The position numbers and the translations under genes are program-made. From Streptomyces sulfonofaciens (GTDB taxonomy: Bacteria > Actinomycetota > Actinomycetes > Streptomycetales > Streptomycetaceae): a DNA stretch of 64,000 nt. The notes beneath the pieces are model-generated. The model searched no databases. It saw only the letters and a list, made by a program, of their open reading frames with translations, and was not told the origin of the DNA. The stretch spans positions 248,001 through 312,000 of the forward strand of contig NZ_BNCD01000007.1 of the NCBI RefSeq assembly GCF_014656295.1, written 5' to 3'. Positions 1 to 9,187 of the stretch are shown in pieces (within the stretch, counting starts at the first letter, position 1; every line of letters begins with the position of its first letter).

Positions 1-84
1 GGACCGGGCCAAGTACCGGACGGGCGGGTTCCGGACGGGCGGCTGCCGGCCGGTGCGGTCACGGAGGGGCGGGCGCGGGCGCCG

Positions 85-1044
85 GTGTCCGGTCCGGCGG
101 AGCAGGGCGGCGGGGCCGCGGCCGGCCGGTCCGCGCGGGGGCAGGAGGCCGGCGCGGTCACCGCGGCGGGCGCGGGATCCGGACGACCCGCGGGCGGCTG
201 GGCGGCCATCAAGGCACAGCACGCCGGTGGCGCCCGGGGCGGACCGTCGGTCAGGGGAGCCTCGGGGGAGCGCGCGCGGCGAGCCCAGCGCGCGGCTGAT
301 GCGGCCCGCGAGGCCCGCGAGGCCCGGGCGGCGCGCACGGCCACGGCCCGGCACTGGCGCCTGGCGTCCGTCCCCCTTGCCGCCCCGCCGCCCCCGGCCG
401 CAGAACCGCGCCTGCGCACGCCGGCGGATCTGCGCGTCCCCGGCCCGCAGCAGGGCCTGCCGCCGGTCGTCACCCGCATCCCCACCAGGGACAAGGTCGT
501 CTTCCTGACCATCGACGACGGCCAGGACAAGGACCCGGACCTGATCCGGATGATGGCCGACCTGAAGGTGCCCTACACGGCGTTCCTCACCGACGACCTG
601 ATCTCCGGCGACTACCGGTACTTCGCGGCCATGCGCGAGCACGGGGTCGTGCTCGACAACCACACGCTCCACCACGGCTATCTGCGGGGCATGGGCCGGG
701 TCCGGCAGCAGCGCGAGATCTGCGGCATGCAGGACGTCCTGGAGCGCCGGTACGGCAGCCGGCCCGAGCTGTTCCGGCCCCCGTACGGCAGCTACGACCG
801 CACCACGCTGGAGGCCGCCGAGAGCTGCGGGATCAAGGCCGTCCTGCTCTGGAGCGAGGAGGCGTTCGCCGACCGCATGGAGTACCGGGGCAAGGGCGGC
901 GTACTGCATCCGGGTGACATCATCCTCACCCACTTCCGCGGCCGCCGCGAGTGGCGCGGGACCATGCCCGACATGGTCAGGAACCTGCTGCGGACGGTGA
1001 CCGCCCAGGGATACGCGGTGGCCAGGCTGGAGGACTACCTCTGA
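85..1044 (+). CDS. Polysaccharide deacetylase family protein (CE4/NodB), possibly 5'-truncated by window edge
   Basis: The C-terminal ~190 residues carry the NodB fold signature: TIDDG near residue 139 (metal-binding Asp pair), an NHTLHH motif near 191 (metal His pair) and RPPYG near 230. Family members deacetylate N-acetylglucosamine polymers or acetylated xylan with a divalent metal. The first ~135 residues are Ala/Arg-rich low complexity with no clear signal peptide. The GTG at 85 is only the first start seen: the frame is open back to base 1 and no good ribosome-binding site precedes it, so the true start may lie outside the window. The substrate cannot be told from sequence; peptidoglycan or another cell-wall polymer is the likeliest guess. 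Confidence 0.8.
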   Translation: MSGPAEQGGGAAAGRSARGQEAGAVTAAGAGSGRPAGGWAAIKAQHAGGARGGPSVRGASGERARRAQRAADAAREAREARAARTATARHWRLASVPLAAPPPPAAEPRLRTPADLRVPGPQQGLPPVVTRIPTRDKVVFLTIDDGQDKDPDLIRMMADLKVPYTAFLTDDLISGDYRYFAAMREHGVVLDNHTLHHGYLRGMGRVRQQREICGMQDVLERRYGSRPELFRPPYGSYDRTTLEAAESCGIKAVLLWSEEAFADRMEYRGKGGVLHPGDIILTHFRGRREWRGTMPDMVRNLLRTVTAQGYAVARLEDYL

Positions 1045-1118
1045 GCGGCTCCGGGCGCGCTGTGAGCGTGCGGACCGCGTCCGAACGGGAGGACGAGGAG
1101 GGCGCGCACCGCGTGGCG

Positions 1119-1145
1119 TTGGCACTCCGCTTGACCGAGTGCTAA
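1119..1145 (+). promoter_or_regulatory. CIRCE operator 1 (HrcA site) of groES-groEL1
   Basis: TTGGCACTC-N9-GAGTGCTAA: nine-base arms with one imperfect pair around a nine-base spacer, matching the CIRCE consensus TTAGCACTC-N9-GAGTGCTAA. HrcA represses heat-shock operons at this element. The spacer contains the likely -35 box, so bound repressor would block RNA polymerase. Confidence 0.95.
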
Positions 1146-1160
1146 TCGCGGTCATAGTCT
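1131..1160 (+). promoter_or_regulatory. Likely groES promoter
   Basis: TTGACC (1131-1136) and TAGTCT (1155-1160) are 18 bp apart and fit a vegetative (HrdB-type) promoter. The -35 box lies inside the first CIRCE spacer and the second CIRCE lies just downstream of the -10, giving a doubly repressed promoter. The start point is inferred. Confidence 0.6.
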
Positions 1161-1165
1161 CGGCT

Positions 1166-1192
1166 CTGGCACTCCCCAATGGAGAGTGCCAA
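1166..1192 (+). promoter_or_regulatory. CIRCE operator 2
   Basis: CTGGCACTC-N9-GAGTGCCAA, 20 bp after the first CIRCE. Tandem CIRCE elements before groES are known in streptomycetes. This copy would sit at or just after the transcription start. Confidence 0.92.
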
Positions 1193-1291
1193 TGAAGCGA
1201 CGGGCAGGTCCGGCACCCGCGACGACGGATCCACCTGGTCGCCACCTCAGACAGTCAACCCCGTGAGATCTCCGAAGGGGGAGGTCGGATC

Positions 1292-1600
1292 GTGACGACC
1301 GCCAGCACCAAGGTTGCCATCAAGCCGCTCGAGGACCGCATTGTGGTCCAGCCGCTGGACGCCGAGCAGACCACGGCCTCGGGCCTGGTCATCCCGGACA
1401 CCGCCAAGGAGAAGCCCCAGGAGGGCGTCGTCCTGGCCGTCGGCCCGGGCCGTTTCGAGAACGGCGAGCGCCTGCCGCTCGACGTGAAGGACGGCGATGT
1501 CGTGCTGTACAGCAAGTACGGCGGCACCGAAGTCAAGTACAACGGCGAGGACTACCTCGTCCTCTCGGCGCGCGACGTCCTCGCGATCGTCGAGAAGTAA
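1292..1600 (+). CDS. groS: Co-chaperonin GroES (Hsp10)
   Basis: Full-length 102-residue GroES. It reads IKPLEDRIVVQPLDAEQ at the N-terminus, has the mobile loop near TTASGLVIPDTAKEKPQ, and the YSKYGGTEV stretch typical of Hsp10. It caps the GroEL ring in ATP-dependent folding of cytosolic proteins. The GTG at 1292 follows a GGGGGAGG ribosome-binding site. It is the first gene of a CIRCE/HrcA-controlled operon, with groEL1 181 bp downstream across two strong hairpins. Confidence 0.98.
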   Translation: MTTASTKVAIKPLEDRIVVQPLDAEQTTASGLVIPDTAKEKPQEGVVLAVGPGRFENGERLPLDVKDGDVVLYSKYGGTEVKYNGEDYLVLSARDVLAIVEK

Positions 1601-1625
1601 GACGACACACAGCGTCGACGTGACG

Positions 1626-1747
1626 GAGTAACGGGACTGCTCGGTCCGGTGAGCACGAGGGCCCGGACCCGTTACTCACGCTTCCGCTTGGTGAACTGCG
1701 CCCCTGGCCCCCGTGACCATGAGAACCGGGCGCCCGGGGCGCAGTTC
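1626..1747 (+). other. Two strong RNA hairpins between groES and groEL1
   Basis: Hairpin A pairs GAGTAACGGG (1626-1635) with CCCGTTACTC (1668-1677), ten perfect pairs. Hairpin B pairs GAACTGCGCCCC (1693-1704) with GGGGCGCAGTTC (1736-1747), twelve perfect pairs. They fill the gap before the groEL1 ribosome-binding site. They could attenuate, stabilise or direct processing of the groES-groEL1 mRNA; post-transcriptional control of groEL1 has been described in Streptomyces albus. The function here is inferred. Confidence 0.8.
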
Positions 1748-1781
1748 GTACAACCGTTTCCGAGAGGGCTGAAACGCTCCC

Positions 1782-3407
<1,626 letters not shown>

Positions 3408-3427
3408 GCCCGCTGACGCGTAGCTGA

Positions 3428-3468
3428 CCGAAGGCCCGGCCCCCGGCATCCGGGGGCCGGGCCTTCGG
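3428..3468 (+). terminator. Rho-independent-like terminator of groES-groEL1
   Basis: A 19-bp perfect stem (3428-3446 with 3450-3468) around a 3-base loop, 20 bp after the groEL1 stop. There is no U-tract, as is usual for Streptomyces terminators. Confidence 0.9.
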
Positions 3469-3594
3469 CCGTCGCACCACTCCTTCTCGCCCCGCCCGCG
3501 GACCCGCCCGGGAACCGGCGCCGCACGCCGAAAACGGGTGGCCCGCACGGCCCCGCGGACGGCCGTCGGACGGCTGCGGCCGCCGAGGCGCGGG

Positions 3595-3795
3595 TCAGAC
3601 GGTCGCGTTCATCGCCTGGTACAGCGCGTAGAGAATCGCGGGGAGTGCCCCGACGAGGCCGGTGACCGCGGCGATCACCGCCGGCAGCCGACGGATCGAC
3701 CGCAACGCCCTGATCACATAGGCGACCAGGACGAAGTAGGCCAAGGTGACGATAACCCCGGCAAGCAGCAACGCCGTGGGGCTGATGGTGTGCAC
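3595..3795 (-). CDS. Small two-helix membrane protein, function unknown
   Basis: 66 residues starting MHTISPTALLLAG. It has two hydrophobic segments (about 5-28 and 38-61) separated by a basic loop IRALRSIRR, so it should span the membrane twice. The GTG at 3795 is supported by AGGGAG nine bases upstream; longer in-frame starts have no such support and would add implausible residues. No catalytic motif is seen. It is divergent from the SARP gene. A 17-base block of its 5' leader is repeated in inverted orientation on the SARP side. Confidence 0.7.
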   Translation of the reverse strand: MHTISPTALLLAGVIVTLAYFVLVAYVIRALRSIRRLPAVIAAVTGLVGALPAILYALYQAMNATV

Positions 3796-4166
3796 AACAC
3801 TGTTCTCCCTTGAGACTTTCCCAGTCCGGACATGGCGTACGGGCGCAGGGCACGGCTCGCTGCGGGTCTTGGCGGGACCCGGCCGTACCGGCGACACGTG
3901 GACATGACGGTAGCCCAAACGGATGTGGCAGGGCCAGAGTTGGCTGCGGACAGCAAGAAGGCAGGGGCCTCGGGAAGCCACTCCCGAGGATCACCCTGCT
4001 GTAGCTCGCACCCGGACTGGGAAGGTCTACGGGAGGCGATTTACCAAGACTCGCAGAGTTCGCTGGACGGTTGATATACGATCGATGGTCGTAGTCGTCA
4101 ATCTCGTTTAGTCAGATGTTCCGGCCGCCGTGTCCCGGCCGCCGTGTCCCGGAAGGGGCGGCCCAC
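3796..4166. promoter_or_regulatory. Divergent intergenic region with inverted leader duplication and 14-bp tandem repeat
   Basis: No gene. CCGGACTGGGAAAGTCT on the minus strand (3829-3813) reappears as CCGGACTGGGAAGGTCT on the plus strand (4012-4028). Each copy is followed within two bases by a purine-rich GGGAG. A 14-bp unit CCGGCCGCCGTGTC is repeated in tandem at 4121-4148, just before the SARP ribosome-binding site. Confidence 0.6.
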
Positions 4167-6056
4167 ATGATGTCGAGCGCCAGTGGAGAGCCGCGGTCCC
4201 GCACCGCCGCTCCCTCGCTGCGCTTTTCGGTCCTCGGTCCCGTCCGCGCCTGGCGCGACGACGAGCAGGTGTCCACAGGCTCCCCGCAGCAACGAGCCCT
4301 CCTGGCGGCTCTCCTGCTCCAGCGGGGCAGATCGTCCACGGCGGCCGAACTGGTCGACGCGATGTGGGGGCAGGAGCCGCCGGCGCAGAGCCTGGCCGCG
4401 CTGCGGACCTATGCCTCCCGCCTCCGCAAGGCCCTCGGGACGGATGCGCTGGTCAGCGCGGCGGGCGGATACGCGCTGCGCCTCCCGCCGGGGGCGCTCG
4501 ACCTACAGGTCGTCGACGAACTGGGCGCCTCTGCCGAGAAGTCCCGCCTGGCGGGCGACATGCGCTCGGCGCGTGCACTGTTCCAGCAGGCGCTGGCCCA
4601 CTGGGAGGGCGAGCCGCTGTCCGGTGTCCCGGGTCCCTTCGCCGCCACCCACAGGGTCAGGCTCGAAGAGAAGCGCCTCCAACTCCTCGAAGCCAGGCTG
4701 GAGGCCGACCTCGAAATCGGCGACCACCGCACGGCGGCCGGCGAGCTGACCGCCCTCACCGCCGTGCATCCGCTGCGGGAGCGGTTGCGCAGCCTCCTGA
4801 TGACGGCCCTGTACCGCAGCGGCCGCCAGGCGGAGGCCCTGGCCGTCTACGAGGACACCCGGCGCCTCCTGACCGATGAGCTCGGCGTCGAACCGGGGGC
4901 CGAGCTGCAACAGCTCCACCAGCGCATCCTGCAGGCCGACCCGGTGCTCGCGGCGGCCGTGGAGCCGTCCGCCGCACGCCGGCACCCGGGCCCGGGCGTG
5001 CCCGGACAGCTCCCGGCCCCGGTGGCGGACTTCACGGGACGCGCGCAGGAAAGGGCAAGACTCAGGCAGACGCTCCTCGAAGCGCGCCGGGACCGGATGC
5101 CGGTGGCCGTCGTCTCCGGGCTTCCCGGGGTCGGCAAGACGGCGCTCGCCGTCCGGGTGGCCCAGGACCTGCGGGCGGAGTTCCCCGACGGCCAGCTCTA
5201 CGGCCGTCTTGGACCCGACGGGGCACGGAGCCCCGGGCGCGTGCTCGCGGGCTTCCTCAGGGCTTTCGGCACGAGCGACTCCGACATCCCGGACGACGTG
5301 GAGGAGCGGGCCGCGCTGTGGCGGTCCACCCTGGTGGGTCGCCGTGTCCTGGTCCTGTTGGACGATGCCGCGGACATGGAGCAGGTGGTTCCGCTCCTGC
5401 CGGGCGAAGCGGGCTGCGCGGTTCTCCTCACCAGCCGTTCCCCGCTGTCGGGGGCCGGGACGCGGTTGCTCGCCCTGGACGTGCTCACGCACGAGGAGTC
5501 GGTGGACCTGTTCACCTCGGTCGCCGGCCGGGAACGCACGGCCGGCGAAGCGGCCGCGGTGCGTGACGTCGTCCGGGCCTGCGGCCATCTGCCGCTGGCC
5601 ATCTGCCTCGCGGCATCCCGCTTCGCCGCCCGCCCTTCGTGGAACGTCGCCGACCTGGCGTCGCTGCTCCAGGACGGCCGCAGCACGGAACTGCGGATGG
5701 GAAGCCTGGTGGAACGCGTACTGCGCACGGCGCACCGCGCGTTGCCGCCGGCCGAGGCGCACGCCTTCGTACAACTGGGCCGCCTGGCGGACCCGGTGTT
5801 CTCCGTGGAGCACGGGGCGGCGGTCCTCCGCGTGCCGGACGAGGAGGCCGAACGGCTTCTGGAGGCGCTCGTCCACAGCTCCCTGCTCGGTTCACCCGCT
5901 CCGGGGCGCTACGCCTACCACCCGCTCGTCGGGCGGTACGCCCGGGAGCTGGCCGAGCGGGTCGGGCGCCCGGAGGGCGGAGGTCAGACGGGGGCCGGTG
6001 CGGAAGGGCGACCGGCTTCTAGCGCGGCCCGTACGAGCGGCCCGTCTTCGCGGTGA
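4167..6056 (+). CDS. SARP-family transcriptional activator with NB-ARC ATPase domain
   Basis: About 629 residues. An OmpR-type winged-helix DNA-binding domain (~15-100: LRFSVLGPVRAW, QQRALLAALLL) is followed by a bacterial transcriptional activation domain (~105-250) and an NB-ARC NTPase domain with Walker A GLPGVGKT and Walker B VLVLLDDAAD. This is the AfsR-like layout without the C-terminal TPR repeats, so it is shorter than AfsR (~990 aa). Such proteins bind direct repeats near -35 of antibiotic or developmental genes; no biosynthetic cluster is adjacent. ATG 4167 is preferred because GGAAGGGG lies eight bases upstream. Its 3' end overlaps the convergent SDR gene by 38 bp. Confidence 0.88.
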   Translation: MMSSASGEPRSRTAAPSLRFSVLGPVRAWRDDEQVSTGSPQQRALLAALLLQRGRSSTAAELVDAMWGQEPPAQSLAALRTYASRLRKALGTDALVSAAGGYALRLPPGALDLQVVDELGASAEKSRLAGDMRSARALFQQALAHWEGEPLSGVPGPFAATHRVRLEEKRLQLLEARLEADLEIGDHRTAAGELTALTAVHPLRERLRSLLMTALYRSGRQAEALAVYEDTRRLLTDELGVEPGAELQQLHQRILQADPVLAAAVEPSAARRHPGPGVPGQLPAPVADFTGRAQERARLRQTLLEARRDRMPVAVVSGLPGVGKTALAVRVAQDLRAEFPDGQLYGRLGPDGARSPGRVLAGFLRAFGTSDSDIPDDVEERAALWRSTLVGRRVLVLLDDAADMEQVVPLLPGEAGCAVLLTSRSPLSGAGTRLLALDVLTHEESVDLFTSVAGRERTAGEAAAVRDVVRACGHLPLAICLAASRFAARPSWNVADLASLLQDGRSTELRMGSLVERVLRTAHRALPPAEAHAFVQLGRLADPVFSVEHGAAVLRVPDEEAERLLEALVHSSLLGSPAPGRYAYHPLVGRYARELAERVGRPEGGGQTGAGAEGRPASSAARTSGPSSR

Positions 6057-6792
6057 TACCGCCCAGCAGCCGGCGGGGCGTGACCTTGACCAGGCCCATC
6101 AGGGTCTTGTAGCGCGCGTCGGGGATCGACACGGTCCTGCCCCTGCCGAGGTCGGCGAGTGCCGTGGCGACGACCTTGTCCGCGTCCAGCCACATCCAGT
6201 TCGGGATGCTGTCGACGCCCATCCCGGCCCGCTCGTGGAACTCCGTGCGGACGAACCCCGGGCACAGCGCCATCAGCCTGACGCCCGTACCGGACAGGTC
6301 GCGCGCCGCACCCTCGGTGAACTGCACGACCCACGCCTTGGACGCGCCGTAGGTGCCGCGCGGGACGAAGGCGCCGACCGAGGCGACGTTGACGACGGCG
6401 CCGCGGCCCCGCTCCCGCATCGGCTCGACGGCCGCGGACGTCAGCCGCAGCACCGCCTCGCAGTGCACCTTGAGCATCGTCAGCTCGTCCACGACGGGCA
6501 CCTGGAGGTAGCGGCCCTTGTGGCCGAACCCGGCGTTGTTCACCAGCAGGTCGATCGGGCTCGTGAGATCGGACAACCGCGCCACGACCGTCTCGATGCC
6601 CCGGTCCGTGGCCAGGTCGGCGGTCAGCACCTGGGCCTCGATGCCGTGTCTGTCGTGCAGTTCGGTGGCCTGCTCCTGCAGCCGCTCGGTGGTGCGCGCC
6701 GCCAGCACCAGATTGTGCCCGTTCGCAGCGAGACGCCGCGCGAACGCGGCGCCGATGCCCGAGGTGGATCCCGTAATCAGAGCCGTTGTCAT
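6019..6792 (-). CDS. Short-chain dehydrogenase/reductase
   Basis: 257 residues of classical SDR: N-terminal nucleotide motif TGSTSGIG, NNAG near 90, and catalytic YGASK. It should catalyse NAD(P)(H)-dependent oxidation or reduction of an unidentified small molecule in the cytosol. It lies 9 bp downstream of the MOSC gene on the same strand, so the two are probably co-transcribed. It has no good Shine-Dalgarno of its own, which suggests translational coupling. Its end overlaps the converging SARP gene. Confidence 0.9.
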   Translation of the reverse strand: MTTALITGSTSGIGAAFARRLAANGHNLVLAARTTERLQEQATELHDRHGIEAQVLTADLATDRGIETVVARLSDLTSPIDLLVNNAGFGHKGRYLQVPVVDELTMLKVHCEAVLRLTSAAVEPMRERGRGAVVNVASVGAFVPRGTYGASKAWVVQFTEGAARDLSGTGVRLMALCPGFVRTEFHERAGMGVDSIPNWMWLDADKVVATALADLGRGRTVSIPDARYKTLMGLVKVTPRRLLGGITAKTGRSYGPR

Positions 6793-6801
6793 GCACCAAG
6801 G

Positions 6802-7539
6802 TTAGTGACCGTCGAGCGACCCCGCCCCCGGCGCACGCCCCCCTGGCCCAACGCCCTGCTCCACCGCCACGTACTTCCTGGCCTGCTCGATCGCCTCCGG
6901 ATGCAGTGCGTCGCCCGCCGCGAGCAGCCGGGGCAGCAACCGCCGCTCCAGGGTGACCGCGCGGAACTGGAGGGCGACCGTCACCTCGTGGTCGGGGCGG
7001 TGCACGATCTCGATGGGGTCGCCGGTACGGATCTCGCCCGGCTCGATCACCCGCAGATAGGCGCCCGGCGCCGCCTCCCGGGTGAAGCGTTTGATCCAGT
7101 TCTCCGTACGCCCGTCCGGTACCCGTGCCTCCAGCTCGCCCGCGAACGTTTGGCAGGGGATGCGTCCGCTGGTCACCTCCAGGACCAGCGACGGGCCGAT
7201 CCGCCAGCGCTCACCGATCCGCGCGCCGGACACGTCCAACCCCTCGGTCGTGAGGTTCTCACCGAAGACGCCGTTGGCCAGCGGCGCGCCCACCGCGTCC
7301 TGCCAGCGGTCCAGGTCCTCGCGGGCGAAGGCGTACACGGCCTGGTCGTTACCGCCGTGGTGCCGGGTGTCGCAGACGGCATCACCGGCCACGCCGCTCG
7401 TCCCGACCCCCTTGGGCCCCGGTGGCGCCACCCGGACCGGCCCGGTCACCGGCCGCTTGTCGATGCCGGTCAACCCCTCCGGCTGGCCCGTGTACGAAAC
7501 GGTCTTGGCGCGGCCCACGTTCAGGGACAGAAGCTTCAT
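6802..7539 (-). CDS. MOSC domain-containing protein (YiiM-like)
   Basis: 245 residues with the MOSC beta-barrel signature: GDAVCDTRHHGGNDQAVYAF, FGENLTTEG, and the conserved cysteine in RIPCQTFAG. MOSC proteins bind molybdenum cofactor or act in N-hydroxylated base reduction and sulfur transfer through that cysteine. The C-terminal ~70 residues look like the YiiM helical extension. First gene of a probable MOSC-SDR operon downstream of whiD. The exact substrate is unknown. Confidence 0.88.
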   Translation of the reverse strand: MKLLSLNVGRAKTVSYTGQPEGLTGIDKRPVTGPVRVAPPGPKGVGTSGVAGDAVCDTRHHGGNDQAVYAFAREDLDRWQDAVGAPLANGVFGENLTTEGLDVSGARIGERWRIGPSLVLEVTSGRIPCQTFAGELEARVPDGRTENWIKRFTREAAPGAYLRVIEPGEIRTGDPIEIVHRPDHEVTVALQFRAVTLERRLLPRLLAAGDALHPEAIEQARKYVAVEQGVGPGGRAPGAGSLDGH

Positions 7540-7552
7540 GGCGGCACGCTAT

Positions 7553-7575
7553 TGGATGCGTGTCGCGCGCATCCA
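7553..7575 (-). terminator. Possible hairpin terminator between whiD and the MOSC gene
   Basis: TGGATGCG (7553-7560) pairs with CGCATCCA (7568-7575) around a 7-base loop, 41 bp after the whiD stop. The stem is short, so termination may be partial. Confidence 0.45.
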
Positions 7576-7615
7576 TACCGCGGTGTGTGGACGCCTGCTG
7601 TGCAGAAACGTTCCG

Positions 7616-8731
7616 TCAGAAAGGGTCGACTGAAGGGCCGGGCATACGGGGCGAGCTGGGCGGGGCTGGAGCGGCGGAGGAGACGGGAGCGGCTGCGGGA
7701 GGGGCGGGGGAGGGAGCTGCGGAAGGGGGCGACGGGCTCGGGGAGGCGGTGGTCGTGCCGGTGGCGGGCGGGTCGCAGGCAGCGGGCGGGGCGACATGGG
7801 TGCCACGGTCGGGATCATCGTCGGGGGCGGTTTCAGGGGCGGTATCGGGGGTGGCGGAAGAGGCCGACGCCGTCTTCGTCTGTACGTCGAGCGGGGCGGT
7901 GGGGGCGGCCGGGGCGGCGGAGATGGCTGGGTCGGCCGAGGCGGCTGGGTCGGCGGAGATGGCTGAGTCGGCCGAGGGGGTTGGGTCGGCTGGGTCGGCC
8001 GAGGGGGCCGGGGGGATCGGGGCGGCCGGAGTGGCTTGGCGGGCCGGGTCGGCTCGGGGGGCCGGGTGGGGCGGGACCTGAGTGAGGGGTGGGGCGGCCG
8101 GGATGACGGGGATGGCCCGCGTCCGCCAGTCGAGTGAGGTTGTGGTGTTGAACGGGGTCCGTGTGCCGCGCGGGATCGCCGTGCCGGGTGCGGCTTGCAT
8201 ATCGGGCGGGGGTTCGGGCGGGGACGTGGCGTCCGACGGCGGGGTGGGCAAGGCTCCCGTTGAACCCGTTGAACCCGTTGAACCCGTTGAACCCGTTGAA
8301 CCCGTTGAACCCGTTGAACCCGTTGAACCCGGGCTGTCCGGGGCCCCTTCCGGTGCCGGCGGCCGGCCGCCCGGTGGCGGGGCCCCGGGGGACGCTCCCG
8401 GGGAACCGCCGCCCGCGGAGCCGGAACCGCCCGCGGATGTCGACACCAGGCGGTTGCGGGCACGCCCCATGAGCTCCTCCCGCTCGTCCTCCGTCAGTCC
8501 GCCCCACACCCCGTACGGCTCCCGGACGGCCAGGGCGTGTGCGGCGCACTCCGCGCGCACCGGGCACCGCATGCAGACTTCCTTGGCCGAGTTCTCACGC
8601 GCGCTGCGCGCCGCCCCCCGCTCGCCCTCCGGGTGGAAGAAGAGCGAGCTGTCGACCCCGCGGCAGGCCGCGAGCAGCTGCCAGTCCCACAGATCCGCGT
8701 TGGGTCCGGGAAGGCGGGAGAAGTCTGCCAT
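7616..8731 (-). CDS. whiD: WhiB-like iron-sulfur regulator WhiD with unusual ~265-residue low-complexity C-terminal extension
   Basis: Residues 1-105 match WhiD. They start MADFSRLPGPNADLWDW, have the four [4Fe-4S] cysteines C23, C53, C56 and C62 (CMRCPVRAEC), then GVWGG and a basic ARNRL patch. WhiD is needed for late sporulation and binds region 4 of HrdB. It normally ends about here (roughly 110-130 aa), but this frame stays open to 371 residues. The tail is Ser/Pro/Ala/Thr-rich, includes eight GST repeats from a 9-bp tandem repeat, and has many SADPA/ISADPA-like units. ATG 8731 follows AAGGGGA at seven bases. The divergent bldM neighbour supports identity. The tail may be real, or a lost stop. 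Confidence 0.93.
   Translation of the reverse strand: MADFSRLPGPNADLWDWQLLAACRGVDSSLFFHPEGERGAARSARENSAKEVCMRCPVRAECAAHALAVREPYGVWGGLTEDEREELMGRARNRLVSTSAGGSGSAGGGSPGASPGAPPPGGRPPAPEGAPDSPGSTGSTGSTGSTGSTGSTGSTGSTGALPTPPSDATSPPEPPPDMQAAPGTAIPRGTRTPFNTTTSLDWRTRAIPVIPAAPPLTQVPPHPAPRADPARQATPAAPIPPAPSADPADPTPSADSAISADPAASADPAISAAPAAPTAPLDVQTKTASASSATPDTAPETAPDDDPDRGTHVAPPAACDPPATGTTTASPSPSPPSAAPSPAPPAAAPVSSAAPAPPSSPRMPGPSVDPF
8256..8327 (-). repeat. Eight perfect copies of a 9-bp tandem repeat inside whiD
   Basis: The plus-strand unit CCCGTTGAA occurs eight times without a mismatch and encodes (Gly-Ser-Thr)8 in the WhiD tail. Such arrays change length by slippage in steps of three residues without breaking the frame. 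Confidence 0.97.
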
Positions 8732-9187
8732 TAGCTGTCCCCTTATAGCCGTTTCTGCGGCCGCTGTTGTGCGGGCGGTGTGCGCACGTGCATCTCTACT
8801 GTCTAAGGAGATGAAAATATGACTCTTTATGAATCTAGCCGCAGACACTAGCAATGGTGAAGAAAACCAGCTAAATGGGTCATGACTCTTCGTGAAGGAA
8901 TTGCCAGGGAAGAGGTGGGGCCCGGTGAAGGGTCGGGTGCCGGATCGACGGGTGTATCAGGGCGGATGCCGTCCGCTGCGTCGTGTCCGCGCCCTCACGT
9001 AGAGTGCCGAACATGCCTGCCTGACCCGTAACTCTTTCGAGTGACCGTCGTTGAGAGTGCGGAAGCGGTTGAAAGAACAGAAGCGCTCGGGCAGGCGTCC
9101 GAGGGCTCAACCGCAGAGGTGACGACTCGTACCAGCCTGGAGGCTCAAGGTGACGCGCATCAGCTGCGAGAGCCGCGGAGGTCAGCC
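8732..9187. promoter_or_regulatory. whiD-bldM divergent control region
   Basis: This 456-bp region is AT-richer than its surroundings around 8800-8890. ATGACTCTT occurs twice, at 8819-8827 and 8882-8890, 63 bp apart. AAGGAG (8805-8810) stands 8 bases before an ATG at 8819 that opens a 10-codon frame (MTLYESSRRH), possibly a leader peptide or chance. The sigma-BldN promoter of bldM is at its right end. Confidence 0.6.
9027..9054 (+). promoter_or_regulatory. Sigma-BldN-type promoter of bldM
   Basis: CGTAAC (9027-9032), a 16-bp spacer, then CGTTGA (9049-9054). This matches the recognised sigma-BldN consensus CGTAAC-N16-CGTTGA exactly, and bldM is the classic BldN target. Transcription would start near 9061-9065, giving an untranslated leader of about 125 nt. 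Confidence 0.9.

Noticed and set aside
8256..8327. Possible CRISPR array
   Set aside because: Nine-base units with no spacers; a simple tandem repeat.
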